A stretch of 64,000 bases of DNA from CAZTAO01 sp964611645 (GTDB taxonomy: Bacteria > Armatimonadota > UBA5829), in NCBI GenBank assembly GCA_964611645.1, contig CAZTAO010000005.1:104703-168702 (forward strand), written 5' to 3'. Of the stretch, positions 41,421 through 51,206 are shown one piece after another. Every line of letters begins with the position of its first letter. Positions within the stretch are counted from its first letter, which is position 1. Both the position numbers and the translations under genes were made by a program. Under the pieces are notes generated by a model that worked only from the letters and a program-made list of their open reading frames with translations, had not been told where the DNA came from and ran no database searches.

Positions 41421-44400
41421 GTGAGTCTGGGTAAGCTTCTGGAAATACGGAATCTGAATGAGCGGTTGGAGCACGTGTTTGCTCCGCTGAGTGAGGGTGT
41501 GGACTGGGTCCAGGTGGAGGGTTTGGCGTCTTCCGCCAAGGGACTTGTCATCTCGCATCTGTTTCACTCGGCGCGCCGACCGATGCTTGTTCTCACCTAT
41601 TCCCAGGACCAGGCAGAGCAGATCGCGGACGATGTCGCCCACTTCGGCGTATCCAAGGAAAGCATCTGCTTCTACCCCGCGAGCGAGTCTCTCATATACG
41701 GCGACACCCAGGCCGACTACCACATCGCCGGCGAGCGTTTGGCCGCGCTTCATGCCCTCGCCGCTGGGTCACACGTTGTGGTGGTTGCGTCGATTGAGGC
41801 TGTTCTGAGGCGAACGCTGTCACGGGACACTCTCCTACAGAACGTCCTGAATCTGAGCGTCGGCGAGTCCCACGACATCGACTCCATCGCGGCTCAGCTT
41901 GTCAGAATGGGATATGAGCCGACGGAGTTGGTCGAGCGCCACGGTGAGTTCTGCCGACGTGGTGGGCTTGTGGATGTCTACGCGTCCAACGAGGACAACC
42001 CGCTTCGCATCGAGTTCTTCGGCGATGAGATAGAGAGCATCCGCCATTTCGATACCCAGAACCAGCGTTCCTTCGATAAGCTTTCCAAGACGACCGTGCT
42101 GCCCGCCAGGGAAGTCGTGCTGACTCCCGAGAACGCCGCGCGCGCATCCAAGGCCATCAAGCACGAACTCGACCGCCAGATCAAGAGCCTGATAGAGTCC
42201 GGCGATGGCGAATCGGCCCAGCGCATCCGCGACAAGGTCGAGGACGACCTCACCTGCCTCCAGAATATGTCGTATTTCGACGACCTCGAAGTCTACCTGC
42301 CATTCTTCTACTCCGAGGAGTCATCCATCCTCGACTTCCTGCCTGCCGGCGCCCTGATGGTGGTGGACGAGCCGGGCCAGGTGGTGGCGCACTGGGAGAG
42401 GCACGAGGAGCAGTTGATAGAGAGGCTGATCAACCGGGCAGGCCGGGGTATGATGCTGGGGTCGCAGCAGAAGCAGTATGTGAGCATTGATTCCGCGATG
42501 AAACACGCCTGCACTGCTCACCAGGTCGTCAGCTTCACACTCATGCCCAGGCATGTTCGCTGGGCCAGCCCCAATGTCAGCTTCGAGCTGCGCTCCGTGC
42601 TTGTAGATTCGTTTAACGGCAGCATTCCGTTGGCGATGGACCAGATCAAGACCTGGCACGCCAACGGGGTGATGGTGGTGGTCGCTACTCCTCAGGAAAA
42701 GCGCATGAAAGAGATTCTCGGGGAGTACGAGATACCATGCGCTTTGCTGGATGATGCCGAGCCCGACCGCCAGGGAGTGTTCGTCACCCACGCGTCTCTT
42801 CGTCGGGGTTTCAGCATGCCGGAGATCCGGCTGGTGCTGCTTACGGACTCCGAGGTCTTCGGAGCGCGCCGGCTCCACAAACCGCGTCGCCCTACCCACG
42901 AGGGTGTGCTCATCTCCAGCGTTCTGGACCTCAAGGAAGGCGATTATGTGGTCCACGTAAACCACGGCATCGCCCGCTACAAAGGCATCGAACGAAAGCA
43001 GGCGATGGGGAGTGAGCGCGAGTATCTGGCCCTGGAGTATGCGCACGGCGATATGCTCTACGTGCCGACCGAACAGATAGACCGTGTGCAGAAGTATATG
43101 GGCGGAGAAGAGAACGCCCCCGCTATCCATCGCTTGGGCGGTTCCGACTGGAGCCGGGTCACGAGCAAGGTTCGCAAGGCGGTCGAGCAAGTTGCCCGGG
43201 AACTGGTCGAGCTCTACGCCTGGCGAGAGGCGGTTCCCGGGACATCATTCGGTTCGGATACCGAGTGGCAGCGGGAGATGGAGTCGGCGTTCCCTTATGA
43301 GGAGACCCCAGACCAACTCGACGCCATCAAGGATGTGAAGAAAGACCTGGAGAAACCGCGAGCGATGGACAGGCTCATCTGCGGAGACGTCGGCTACGGC
43401 AAGACTGAGGTCGCGATTCGTGCCGCATTCAAGGTCGCGGCGGACGGCAAGCAGGTGGCGGTTCTGGCCCCGACAACGGTCCTCGCCCAGCAGCACTTCA
43501 ACACATTCACCGAGCGCCTGGCCGCATTCCCCATCCGCGTGGCGCTATTGTCCCGGTTCAAGTCCCGGAAAGAGCAGTTGGAGGCGATAAACGGCCTCAA
43601 GGTCGGTTACTACACTATTGTCATCGGCACCCACAGGCTGCTCTCCAAGGACGTCCAGTTCAAGGACCTTGGCCTGTTGATCCTGGATGAGGAGCACCGC
43701 TTCGGCGTCCGCCACAAAGAGCGGCTGAAGCAGCTTAGGAAGTCGGTCGATGTGCTCACCATGACCGCCACCCCCATCCCGCGCACGCTTAATATGTCTC
43801 TGGCCGGAATCCGCGACATGAGTGTCATCAACGACCCGCCCGAGGGCCGGATGCCTATCAGCACCTACCTGAAGCCTGCCGAGCCAGACATTGTGCGCAA
43901 CGCCATCGTCCGCGAGCTCGACCGTGGCGGGCAGGTGTTCTTCGTGCACAACCGCGTGGACAACATCTACCACATGGCCGACCAATTGGCGAAGCTGGTC
44001 CCTTATGCGAGGATAGAGGTGGGGCATGGGCAGATGTCCGAAGGGGAACTCGAGCGGGTAATGATGGACTTCTACGACGGGAAGTTCGACGTGCTGGTTT
44101 GCACCACGATCATTGAGAGCGGTCTGGACATTCCCAACGCCAACACCATAGTCATCAACGATTCCGACAAGCTCGGCCTTGCTCAGCTTTATCAGCTCAG
44201 GGGCAGGGTGGGGCGGTCCGACAGGCAGGCGTTCGCGTACCTTCTGCACAGGCCCAACAAGCAGCTCACAGACATCGCGGAAAAGCGGCTCGCCGCCATC
44301 CGCGAGTTCACGGATCTCGGCAGCGGCTTCCGGGTCGCCATGCGCGACCTCGAAATAAGAGGCGCGGGCAACCTGCTGGGCACCCAGCAGAGCGGCAACA

Positions 44401-44945
44401 TGGCGGCGGTTGGCTTCGATCTCTACTGCCAGCTTCTCTCAAGAGCCGTAAAGGAACTCAAGGGCGAGGATGTTGAGGAAGAGGCCGATCTGCCGATTGT
44501 CGATCTGCCGGTCGACGCCTTTATCCCGGTGGATTATGTGTCCAACGAGGGCCACCGCATCCTCTTCTACAAGCAGCTTGCCGCAGTGCGGTCCATATCG
44601 GAGCTTGAGGCTATCCAGGCTGAGTTGGAGGACAGGTTCGGCGACCCGCCAAGGCCTGTCTGGAACACTCTGGCAGTGCTGAGGCTGCGTCTTCGCTGTA
44701 GGGAACTCGGCGTCTCCGGCATCGGCACGATGCGCAACGAGGTCCATATCCACCTCGCCGAAAAGAGCCGCCTCACGCCCATAGTATGCCGCGAACTCAT
44801 CCGAGCCTACAAGAGAACCAGCTTCCAGCCGGACCGAGCCGCCTTCATGTTCGTCCCAGGCCACATACTTTCAGAGACAGAGGACATGGTAGAAATCCTC
44901 GCCCCCGCGATACGCAAGTCAGCTGCGGCTATGGCAGGAAGATAA
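41421..44945 (+). CDS. mfd: Transcription-repair coupling factor
   Basis: About 1174 residues. A UvrB-like N-terminal region, an RNA polymerase-interacting domain (LKEGDYVVHVNHGIARYKGI), then RecG-like translocase domains with Walker A GDVGYGKTEVA (K661) and DEEH at 756-759. It releases stalled RNA polymerase and recruits UvrA. The start is GTG 41421, 5 nt after AAGGTGA; TTG 41388 and GTG 41406 are in frame upstream. Confidence 0.95.
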   Translation: MSLGKLLEIRNLNERLEHVFAPLSEGVDWVQVEGLASSAKGLVISHLFHSARRPMLVLTYSQDQAEQIADDVAHFGVSKESICFYPASESLIYGDTQADYHIAGERLAALHALAAGSHVVVVASIEAVLRRTLSRDTLLQNVLNLSVGESHDIDSIAAQLVRMGYEPTELVERHGEFCRRGGLVDVYASNEDNPLRIEFFGDEIESIRHFDTQNQRSFDKLSKTTVLPAREVVLTPENAARASKAIKHELDRQIKSLIESGDGESAQRIRDKVEDDLTCLQNMSYFDDLEVYLPFFYSEESSILDFLPAGALMVVDEPGQVVAHWERHEEQLIERLINRAGRGMMLGSQQKQYVSIDSAMKHACTAHQVVSFTLMPRHVRWASPNVSFELRSVLVDSFNGSIPLAMDQIKTWHANGVMVVVATPQEKRMKEILGEYEIPCALLDDAEPDRQGVFVTHASLRRGFSMPEIRLVLLTDSEVFGARRLHKPRRPTHEGVLISSVLDLKEGDYVVHVNHGIARYKGIERKQAMGSEREYLALEYAHGDMLYVPTEQIDRVQKYMGGEENAPAIHRLGGSDWSRVTSKVRKAVEQVARELVELYAWREAVPGTSFGSDTEWQREMESAFPYEETPDQLDAIKDVKKDLEKPRAMDRLICGDVGYGKTEVAIRAAFKVAADGKQVAVLAPTTVLAQQHFNTFTERLAAFPIRVALLSRFKSRKEQLEAINGLKVGYYTIVIGTHRLLSKDVQFKDLGLLILDEEHRFGVRHKERLKQLRKSVDVLTMTATPIPRTLNMSLAGIRDMSVINDPPEGRMPISTYLKPAEPDIVRNAIVRELDRGGQVFFVHNRVDNIYHMADQLAKLVPYARIEVGHGQMSEGELERVMMDFYDGKFDVLVCTTIIESGLDIPNANTIVINDSDKLGLAQLYQLRGRVGRSDRQAFAYLLHRPNKQLTDIAEKRLAAIREFTDLGSGFRVAMRDLEIRGAGNLLGTQQSGNMAAVGFDLYCQLLSRAVKELKGEDVEEEADLPIVDLPVDAFIPVDYVSNEGHRILFYKQLAAVRSISELEAIQAELEDRFGDPPRPVWNTLAVLRLRLRCRELGVSGIGTMRNEVHIHLAEKSRLTPIVCRELIRAYKRTSFQPDRAAFMFVPGHILSETEDMVEILAPAIRKSAAAMAGR

Positions 44946-45041
44946 CCCCCCGCTGGTTGGGCCATTGGCCGCAAGCAGCTTTGCGGAGCAATGCCGCGGA
45001 TGTCGGAGTCGAGACCTGCGCGTCCGAAACCAGCAGGCCGG

Positions 45042-47228
45042 TTATCTCTCCTCCAGCACGTAGATAGGATACCTGGCTACCAGGATGTGCCTTTGGTCTT
45101 TGAGGTCCATCCCCATGATCTGGTCGGCTCCTTTGGAAACGGTTCCGAACATGTCACTGACAGTCACCTTGCCGCCCTGCACAGGTATCATCAAGTCGGA
45201 TGGAGTGTCGCTGCTGCTCCAGATTACCCGCAGCCTGGCTCTGGGTTTCTCGAAGTGGAACGTCCATATCGTGGGCTTCTCCAGGGCCGTCTCGTCCGTC
45301 TTCTTCTCCCACTTGACCAGCCTTGCGTCGGCTAACATGGCGGTCATTACGGCGTATGAAACCAGCGCTTCCGATGGACTTCTGTCGAATTCCAGCATCG
45401 TCCGTCCGGTTCTGGGCTCCCACGAAAGCGCCGGGGCGGCGAGCGCCCAGTAGAAGGTCTTGTCGACCCCCGCAGCCCATTCCGCTATGGTCTGTCTGGG
45501 TACTGCCGCAGCGGCATCAAGCGGTGAGATCAGCGGAGTATCGTATCGTGAAGAAGTCGGAGGCACGGTGGAGTAGCTGCTGGAGACCTGAGCCTCAGTC
45601 ATATGCGCCTCGGTATCCCATAGTGGAACTGTCTTGCCCGCCTTCGCCATCATCTTCATGATATCCGGCACTCCCATGAAGCCACGTTCTTCGGCGGTAT
45701 CTCGCACGTACCCCTGTGGGCTCCATGCCGAGAAGTGGAACCCTGCAACGTCCATCCACGGCAGTCCGCCGGACTCGATCAAGGCTCCCAGGGCCGCCGC
45801 GTGGGTCACAGTTCCGCCAACTACGGTCAACCCCGGGTCAACTTCCTTGATGGTCTTGTATGTCCGCTCAAGGAGCCTGACGTACCCGTCGCTCCACTTC
45901 TCGCCTTCCGCGACTTCAAAGTAGCCGTTCAGGTTCGGCTCGTTCCACAAGACCCAGTGCTTGATGCGCGGGTTGTAGTGGCTTGTGACTCGCTTGACGT
46001 ATTCGTCCCACAGCGTCATATCCGCCGGGAGCTTGTTGTTAGGCCACAGGCCGCTCCGCTCGACGCTTGTGGGATCAGTTGCCCAAGATGGCGCGTCTGC
46101 CAGGTTGCCCGCTATGTTGATACCGGCATTTCGCAGGGCGTCAACTTCGTTGTCAAAGAATGTCCACTTGCCCTTTTCAGGTTCCGAGGAGAACCACTTG
46201 GTGAAGACTGGGGGAGCGCACATAACCCATCGGATGCCGATCTTCTGGGCGATGCGGGTGAAGTGTGGGCGGTTCTCCATGTTGCAGCCGAAATGGCTTT
46301 CCTCACCATCTTCCGGAGATGTGGGCAGAATGCGGTCCGGTATCACGGCGAACAGCGATTCGTGGACCGGCGAGAGCTTCTTCCCGGGCATAGTGAACTG
46401 TGCGGCAATACGGTAGTGGCCGGTGTCGTTGATCGGCAGGGATAGAGGCTTCTCGAATGTCAGGCCGGGCGCCAGTCTAGTCTGAATCCGCCCGCTGCCG
46501 ACCTTGTCGCCCCAGGCGTTCTTGACGACATAGTCGACAACTCCAGTCTGAGGTGTGTCTGAATAGGCGCGAACAACGAACGACTTTCTGTCTTTCGCGA
46601 AGAACACCTTCTCCGGTGCGGCAGCCTCTAAGCCCAGTTCGATGGGAGGTTGCTGTGGCGCTCCCGCATACGTCAGCCGGAAATCATCCATCACGCAGAC
46701 ACCGGGCTGCCTGCCGTAGACACAGACGGCCAGTGTGCCTGATGCCTTATCCGCCGGGACCACGACCTCGACCTTCCGCCAGTTCTTGCCGGGTGGAACA
46801 TCCTTTGTGACTATTGAGTTCTTGCGGCGATTTGTTGCGTCTGCAACCTCCAGACTCACCGGCATGGAAGTCTTGAGCCAAGCGCTTACTCGTACCTTCG
46901 TCTTGGCGACAACGATCATCCTGCTGGAGAGGCGGAACCAGGCGTCTTGCGGGATATCGAAACGCAAGACAGACTTCCCGTGCGGAGCCTTGGCGTCCAG
47001 CACGCGCTTTGGCTGTGGGTCCAGGCTGAGAATCCAGGAATCCGTGTCATACCCACGGCTACCTCGCACGTTCCAGCACCATTCCTGCAGCCCGGTCTCA
47101 AAGCTGCCGTTCCTGACGAGATTGGGTGTGTAGACGTGTGTCGTTGCCTTGGGCGCCGCTAACGTCTTCCCGCCCAGTAGGGCAGTTGCCAGCATCAAGA
47201 TTACGATTTTAGGATTGTTCTTCGTCAT
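45042..47228 (-). CDS. Secreted GH39-like glycosidase
   Basis: 728 residues after a signal peptide (TKNNPKIVILMLATALLGG). An N-terminal CBM-like sandwich (NLVRNGSFETGLQEWCW, about 33-195) precedes the TIM barrel, with acid/base E430 in LWNEPN and nucleophile E540 in PLWDTEAH. I chose ATG 47228; further in-frame starts overlap the upstream gene. The substrate is unknown; architecture resembles that of the 30794 gene in reduced form. It is 4 nt after the PEP-mutase gene. Confidence 0.85.
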   Translation of the reverse strand: MTKNNPKIVILMLATALLGGKTLAAPKATTHVYTPNLVRNGSFETGLQEWCWNVRGSRGYDTDSWILSLDPQPKRVLDAKAPHGKSVLRFDIPQDAWFRLSSRMIVVAKTKVRVSAWLKTSMPVSLEVADATNRRKNSIVTKDVPPGKNWRKVEVVVPADKASGTLAVCVYGRQPGVCVMDDFRLTYAGAPQQPPIELGLEAAAPEKVFFAKDRKSFVVRAYSDTPQTGVVDYVVKNAWGDKVGSGRIQTRLAPGLTFEKPLSLPINDTGHYRIAAQFTMPGKKLSPVHESLFAVIPDRILPTSPEDGEESHFGCNMENRPHFTRIAQKIGIRWVMCAPPVFTKWFSSEPEKGKWTFFDNEVDALRNAGINIAGNLADAPSWATDPTSVERSGLWPNNKLPADMTLWDEYVKRVTSHYNPRIKHWVLWNEPNLNGYFEVAEGEKWSDGYVRLLERTYKTIKEVDPGLTVVGGTVTHAAALGALIESGGLPWMDVAGFHFSAWSPQGYVRDTAEERGFMGVPDIMKMMAKAGKTVPLWDTEAHMTEAQVSSSYSTVPPTSSRYDTPLISPLDAAAAVPRQTIAEWAAGVDKTFYWALAAPALSWEPRTGRTMLEFDRSPSEALVSYAVMTAMLADARLVKWEKKTDETALEKPTIWTFHFEKPRARLRVIWSSSDTPSDLMIPVQGGKVTVSDMFGTVSKGADQIMGMDLKDQRHILVARYPIYVLEER

Positions 47229-47232
47229 CTGT

Positions 47233-48084
47233 TCATCCGTGATACCTCGCCACCAACTTCGCCGCATCCTGGTACCCACACAGCCACCCGTTCTGCTCAA
47301 TCTCCGCGAAATCTCCTCGGTCGCGGACACTTTGCATCACGGTGGTCACGGCCTTGATGGTCGCATAGATGGCCAGCGATGGAAAACTGGTCCTGGCAAC
47401 TCCACACTCCCGCAGTTCTTTCACGGTGAGCGCGTTGAGGTTGTAGGGCATTCCCGAGGCGATGCTGATCGGGCCGTGGATACCGGCCACCAGGGTCTTC
47501 ACCTGATCGATGGTAGCCACATTGATGACAAATACCAGGTCAGCCCCCGCTTCGAGATACAGGTTCCCTCTTGCGATGGCTTCCGCTATAGGGTCCTCGA
47601 AGGGCGTGCCGGGCTTGATGACATCTGTCCGGGCGTTGATGATGAAGTCCGGGTCTCCGGCTTTCCTGGCGGCCTCGCGCGCGGCCGCGATCTTCTCCAC
47701 CATCTCGCTGCGGGAGATGACCTTTCTCTCGGTCTTTTCCCTCAGAACCTGGTCCTCGATGTTCGACCCCGCAATGCCTGCCCTTATGTACTCAGTCACC
47801 ATCCGAGTCACAGAGTCGGGCCCGCCGAACCCGTCTTCTCCGTCCGCCATAACAGGTACCTGCACTGCAGCGGCGATCCTGGAAGTCAGAGCGAGGTTCT
47901 CCTCAAAGGTGACAGTATCTTCGGTCGGGCAGGCAGCGGATACGGAGAAGCTATAGCCGGAGCACTGCACGGCCCTGTAGCCAAGGGACTCAATGATCCG
48001 GGCAGTTATAGGGTCGTAGGCATCCGGCATAACCAGCGTTTCCCCGGATTCCAGAAGTTGTCGGAGTTGTGTGCTTCGCTTCAT
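47233..48084 (-). CDS. Isocitrate lyase/PEP mutase family protein
   Basis: 283 residues. The barrel carries the family metal-site block ADGEDGFGGPDSVTRMV and NIEDQVLREK, with INARTDVIK. Members are 2-methylisocitrate lyases, PEP mutases or oxaloacetate decarboxylases; the catalytic Cys of isocitrate lyase (KKCGH) is replaced here, so lyase activity on isocitrate is unlikely. AAGGAGGGTGATC precedes ATG. Upstream there is a minus-strand TATACT (48115-48120) that may be its promoter. Confidence 0.88.
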   Translation of the reverse strand: MKRSTQLRQLLESGETLVMPDAYDPITARIIESLGYRAVQCSGYSFSVSAACPTEDTVTFEENLALTSRIAAAVQVPVMADGEDGFGGPDSVTRMVTEYIRAGIAGSNIEDQVLREKTERKVISRSEMVEKIAAAREAARKAGDPDFIINARTDVIKPGTPFEDPIAEAIARGNLYLEAGADLVFVINVATIDQVKTLVAGIHGPISIASGMPYNLNALTVKELRECGVARTSFPSLAIYATIKAVTTVMQSVRDRGDFAEIEQNGWLCGYQDAAKLVARYHG

Positions 48085-48188
48085 CGCTGATCACCCTCCT
48101 TTGATGTAACAACGAGTATAGTTTACCACTCGCAAGAACCGACTGCGAATCAGAGGGAATTTGGTGGCGGATGCACTCGCCAGCGACG

Positions 48189-48217
48189 TTGTGTTGGTTG
48201 GGATTACACGGTACAAT
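48189..48217 (+). promoter_or_regulatory. Promoter of DUF72 gene (leaderless candidate)
   Basis: TTGTGT (48189-48194), a 17-bp spacer and TACAAT (48212-48217). The ATG follows after 6 nt and no ribosome site is visible. Confidence 0.5.
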
Positions 48218-48223
48218 GTATCC

Positions 48224-49030
48224 ATGATCCACATCGGCACATCCGGGTTTAACTATGATGACTGGATAGGGCGATTCTACCCGTCCGGAATGGCGAAGTC
48301 GAAGATGCTGGAATACTATGCCGAGCGGTTCGAGGCCGTGGAGATCAACTCCACTTACTACGGCATCCCCGCTCCGGCGACGTTTCAGTCGATGGCTAAG
48401 CGAACGCCCAGGGATTTCCGGTTTTGTGTGAAGGCCAACAAAGAAATGACCCACTCGGATAATCCCTCGGCCGAGGTCTTCGGTTCGTTCCTGTCGGCGC
48501 TGGAGCCTCTCGAAGAGGCCGGGAAGCTGGGGTGCGTTCTGGCGCAGTATCCGTGGGGATTCGTGGCCGATGACGCCAACCGCGCCCGCCTGGGGCAGTT
48601 TCGAGACAGGGTGGGGGACTTGCCGGTGGTGGTGGAGTTTCGGAACTCCGGATGGACCGGCGAGCACACGCAGGCGTTCCTGCGGGAGCTTGGGTTTGGT
48701 TACTGCTGTGTGGATGAGCCTCATCTGAAAGGCCTGATGCCTCGCGAGGCCCTTGCCACATCCGATATTGGCTACGTGCGCTTCCACGGCAGAAATGCCG
48801 CGAAGTGGTGGGAGCACGACGAGGCCCACGAGCGTTACGATTATCTATATACGCCGGAAGAACTGCGGGAGTGGGCGCCGAAAGTCGAGGCCATAGCGGC
48901 TCAGACGAAGGACACCTACCTCTTCTTCAACAACCACTACCGCGGCAAGTCCGCCGATAACGCGCGGACCTTCGCAGGCATGTTGGCCCTCCAACTCCCG
49001 ATGGCGGATCTGTTCGGCGGAGACGTGTGA
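48224..49030 (+). CDS. DUF72 (YecE-like) protein
   Basis: 268 residues. It begins MIHIGTSGFNYDDWIGRFYP and continues with YYAERFEAVEINSTYYGIP, the YecE/DUF72 signature, a TIM-barrel family of unknown function. Conserved aromatic/charged motifs YVRFHGRNAAKWW and LFFNNHYRGKSADNA are intact. I prefer ATG 48224 because it matches the family start. Confidence 0.92.
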   Translation: MIHIGTSGFNYDDWIGRFYPSGMAKSKMLEYYAERFEAVEINSTYYGIPAPATFQSMAKRTPRDFRFCVKANKEMTHSDNPSAEVFGSFLSALEPLEEAGKLGCVLAQYPWGFVADDANRARLGQFRDRVGDLPVVVEFRNSGWTGEHTQAFLRELGFGYCCVDEPHLKGLMPREALATSDIGYVRFHGRNAAKWWEHDEAHERYDYLYTPEELREWAPKVEAIAAQTKDTYLFFNNHYRGKSADNARTFAGMLALQLPMADLFGGDV

Positions 49031-49053
49031 GCAAGGTCTTTCGGGATTGTGGT

Positions 49054-49140
49054 CTTTCGGGATTTGAACGAAGTGGAAATCCCGAAAGAGAGTTTAGTTT
49101 CGGCATTTCCGCTCCGCAGGCTCCGCTCAAATGCCGAAAC
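49054..49140. repeat. Two adjacent TTTCGGnATTT hairpins
   Basis: CTTTCGGGATTT (49054-49065) pairs with AAATCCCGAAAG (49077-49088); GTTTCGGCATTT (49097-49108) pairs with AAATGCCGAAAC (49129-49140). The second loop contains CCGCTCCGCAGGCTCCGCTC, the inverse of the GAGCGGAGCGG loop seen in the other copies. CCGAAACACC closes the element. Confidence 0.85.
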
Positions 49141-49178
49141 ACCAAAAGTAATCAGGTAGATTGAACAATGGTGGTGGA

Positions 49179-49907
49179 ATGAGAAACAAGAAGATCCGGA
49201 ACATATTCATAGGCCTGGGAATTCCGGTAGTTGTCTGTATCGGCGCGCTGTGCTGGCTGCTCTTCACGCCCGCCTATACCCCCAAGGACGCTACCTTTGC
49301 GACTCCTCAGGAGAGGGAACAGGTGGCGGACAGCCTGGAGCAGAAGCTGTCGCAGTTCCAGGCAACCGCCCCCCAGCCTGCGCCGCAGCCCCAAGCCGCA
49401 CCGCAGCAGCATATGCCTATGGCCCCAACTCAGCCTTATGCGCCACAGACCTCCCAATACTACCCTCAGCCGGCCGCGCCCAGGCCCTCCGGTCCGCCGA
49501 GGCTGGTTCAGGTGGCAATCACCCAGCGCGAGGCCAACGCCATGCTTCAGATGATGTTGGAAAAGCAGATATCGGAGAACGCGAAGTTGCGCCAAGCCGG
49601 CCTGAGCGAACCGGCAATTGCGTTTGAAGACAACAGGGTCATCCTGGTCGCCAAGGTGGAGCAGAAGGGGATGCATCTCCCCGTGACCATGACCGTGGAT
49701 CTGGCCATGGGGCCAAACTCGACAGTCAACTACCAGATTCGGGACCTGCGGGTTGGACGCTTCGGTCTGCCGGATGACGTGCGCGCGCAGATAGAGAAGG
49801 AAATGAGCAGTTCAGTGGGCCAGGGCGGCACATTCAAGCTGCCCGACGGCGTCACTGGCCTGCAGGTCGTCAACGGCCAGGTAATCTTGCAGGGAGTCGC
49901 TCGCTGA
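49179..49907 (+). CDS. Hypothetical membrane-anchored protein
   Basis: About 242 residues. A transmembrane helix (about 8-28, IFIGLGIPVVVCIGALCWLLF) is followed by a Pro/Gln/Ala-rich linker (about 50-110) and a C-terminal beta domain (VNYQIRDLRVGRFGLPDDVR) that weakly resembles DUF2140/LmeA-type lipid-binding proteins; this is only an impression. TTG 49161 is an alternative start. It converges with the nitroreductase gene (1 nt apart). Confidence 0.7.
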   Translation: MRNKKIRNIFIGLGIPVVVCIGALCWLLFTPAYTPKDATFATPQEREQVADSLEQKLSQFQATAPQPAPQPQAAPQQHMPMAPTQPYAPQTSQYYPQPAAPRPSGPPRLVQVAITQREANAMLQMMLEKQISENAKLRQAGLSEPAIAFEDNRVILVAKVEQKGMHLPVTMTVDLAMGPNSTVNYQIRDLRVGRFGLPDDVRAQIEKEMSSSVGQGGTFKLPDGVTGLQVVNGQVILQGVAR

Positions 49908-49908
49908 T

Positions 49909-50490
49909 CTAGCGGATGATCACGTCCACAAGCTTGCGTTTGGGCACGTGGTGTACGCTCTGGGCGTCGCGATAGTACTTGATGCTGCCGTCCGCGCCGA
50001 CATCCTCCAGCACGACTTTCTCGACCGGCTTCCCCAGCGCGAGCACGAGGAGTATCTCCAGGTGCGCTGGTATGCCGAGGATCTCCCGGAGCTGGTCTCT
50101 CTTCACGCTGCCTATCATACACCCGCCCAGGCCGCGCTCAGCAGCTCCGAGCATTATAGTCTGAGCGGAGATACCCTGGTCGCCGTAAGGCCCCTTGCTG
50201 ACGGTCGTGTCGCCAAGCATCACTATGTAGGCGGTCGGCCTCTCGCCTTCCTTCGGACCATCCCAGTCAGGCAGATAACCGGCCCAGGCCAGTGTTCGGA
50301 ATACCAGCGCGTTTTCCTCCGGCGTATTCACGAGCGCATACTTCAGTGGCTGCAGATTCGCGCCGGACGGGCAGAGCCTGCCTAGATCAACCAGTTCCTC
50401 GAGAGTCTGTCTGGAGATCGGGGCGCTCTCATCGAACCGTCTGAAGCTTCTGTTAGCAAGAACCAGATCACGCAGTGACATCTCACTCAC
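49909..50490 (-). CDS. Nitroreductase family protein
   Basis: 193 residues. FMN-binding marks: NRSFRRFDES near the start, SGANLQPLKYALV, and GLGGCMIGSV (phosphate loop). Likely an NAD(P)H-dependent FMN reductase in the cytoplasm; substrate unknown. It lies downstream of the metallo-hydrolase, with a repeat between them. Confidence 0.9.
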   Translation of the reverse strand: MSEMSLRDLVLANRSFRRFDESAPISRQTLEELVDLGRLCPSGANLQPLKYALVNTPEENALVFRTLAWAGYLPDWDGPKEGERPTAYIVMLGDTTVSKGPYGDQGISAQTIMLGAAERGLGGCMIGSVKRDQLREILGIPAHLEILLVLALGKPVEKVVLEDVGADGSIKYYRDAQSVHHVPKRKLVDVIIR

Positions 50491-50496
50491 CTCACC

Positions 50497-50565
50497 GTTC
50501 CCTGAGCGGAGTCGAAGGGAACCACATCGTGCTATGCGTGCTGCTTTCGACTCCGCTCAAGCAGC
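50497..50565. repeat. GTTCCCTGAGCGGAGTCGAA double hairpin
   Basis: GTTCCCT/AGGGAAC (50497-50522) is a hairpin with loop GAGCGGAGTCGA; 18 nt later GCTGCTT/AAGCAGC (50540-50565) has the loop TCGACTCCGCTC, the reverse complement of the first. This is a repeat type seen in many bacterial genomes. Confidence 0.85.
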
Positions 50566-50570
50566 GAACG

Positions 50571-51206
50571 TCAGACAACCCTGCAATACGGGTTGGACCG
50601 CTTCTCTCGCCCGACCGTTGTGGACGGTCCGTGCCCTGGGTAGACCTTGGTCTCATCGGGGTAGGCGAAGATGCGGGTCTGGATAGACTCGATCAACTGC
50701 TCGTGCGATCCCCCGGGGAAATCCGACCGGCCTATGCCGCCGGCAAAGAGCGCGTCCCCCACGAACAGGCAGTCGCCAACAGCAAATGTCAGCCCACCCG
50801 GAGAGTGGCCGGGGGTGTGGATCACCATGATGACCGTCTCGCCAAGAGAGAGCGTGTCCCCGTCTTCAAGCCACCGCGTTGGTGTAAACGGCACGAACGT
50901 AGTCACGTCCTGGTACATCTCGGCGACCGGCATTGTCCCCATTATCTGGGGTTCATCGGCATTGTGCAGCCCTATCCCGCAGCCATACTCCCGCGCGATA
51001 TCTCCCGCGCAGAACACGTGGTCGAAATGGCCGTGGGTTAGAAGCACCATAGTGGGCTTCATTCCGCATCCGGTTATGGCGCTGATTATGTCATCGGGTT
51101 CCCCGCCCGGATCGATGACGGCCCCCTCTTTGGTTGTGTGGTCCCAGATCAGATAGCAGTCGGTTTCGATGCACCCTACCACCAGTGACTTCATCGGCAT
51201 GCTCAT
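50571..51206 (-). CDS. Metallo-beta-lactamase-fold hydrolase (glyoxalase II-like)
   Basis: 211 residues. The zinc motif is THGHFDH (THxHxDH), followed by GHSPGGLTF and GIGRSDFPGGSHEQLIES, characteristic of the YcbL/glyoxalase II-like group. It probably hydrolyses a thioester or glutathione-type substrate; identity unknown. It is 4-nt overlapped with the TPR gene. Confidence 0.9.
   Translation of the reverse strand: MSMPMKSLVVGCIETDCYLIWDHTTKEGAVIDPGGEPDDIISAITGCGMKPTMVLLTHGHFDHVFCAGDIAREYGCGIGLHNADEPQIMGTMPVAEMYQDVTTFVPFTPTRWLEDGDTLSLGETVIMVIHTPGHSPGGLTFAVGDCLFVGDALFAGGIGRSDFPGGSHEQLIESIQTRIFAYPDETKVYPGHGPSTTVGREKRSNPYCRVV

Noticed and set aside
47229..47330. Upstream start for the 45042 glycosidase
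   Set aside because: It lies inside the preceding gene and would add 34 residues before the signal peptide.
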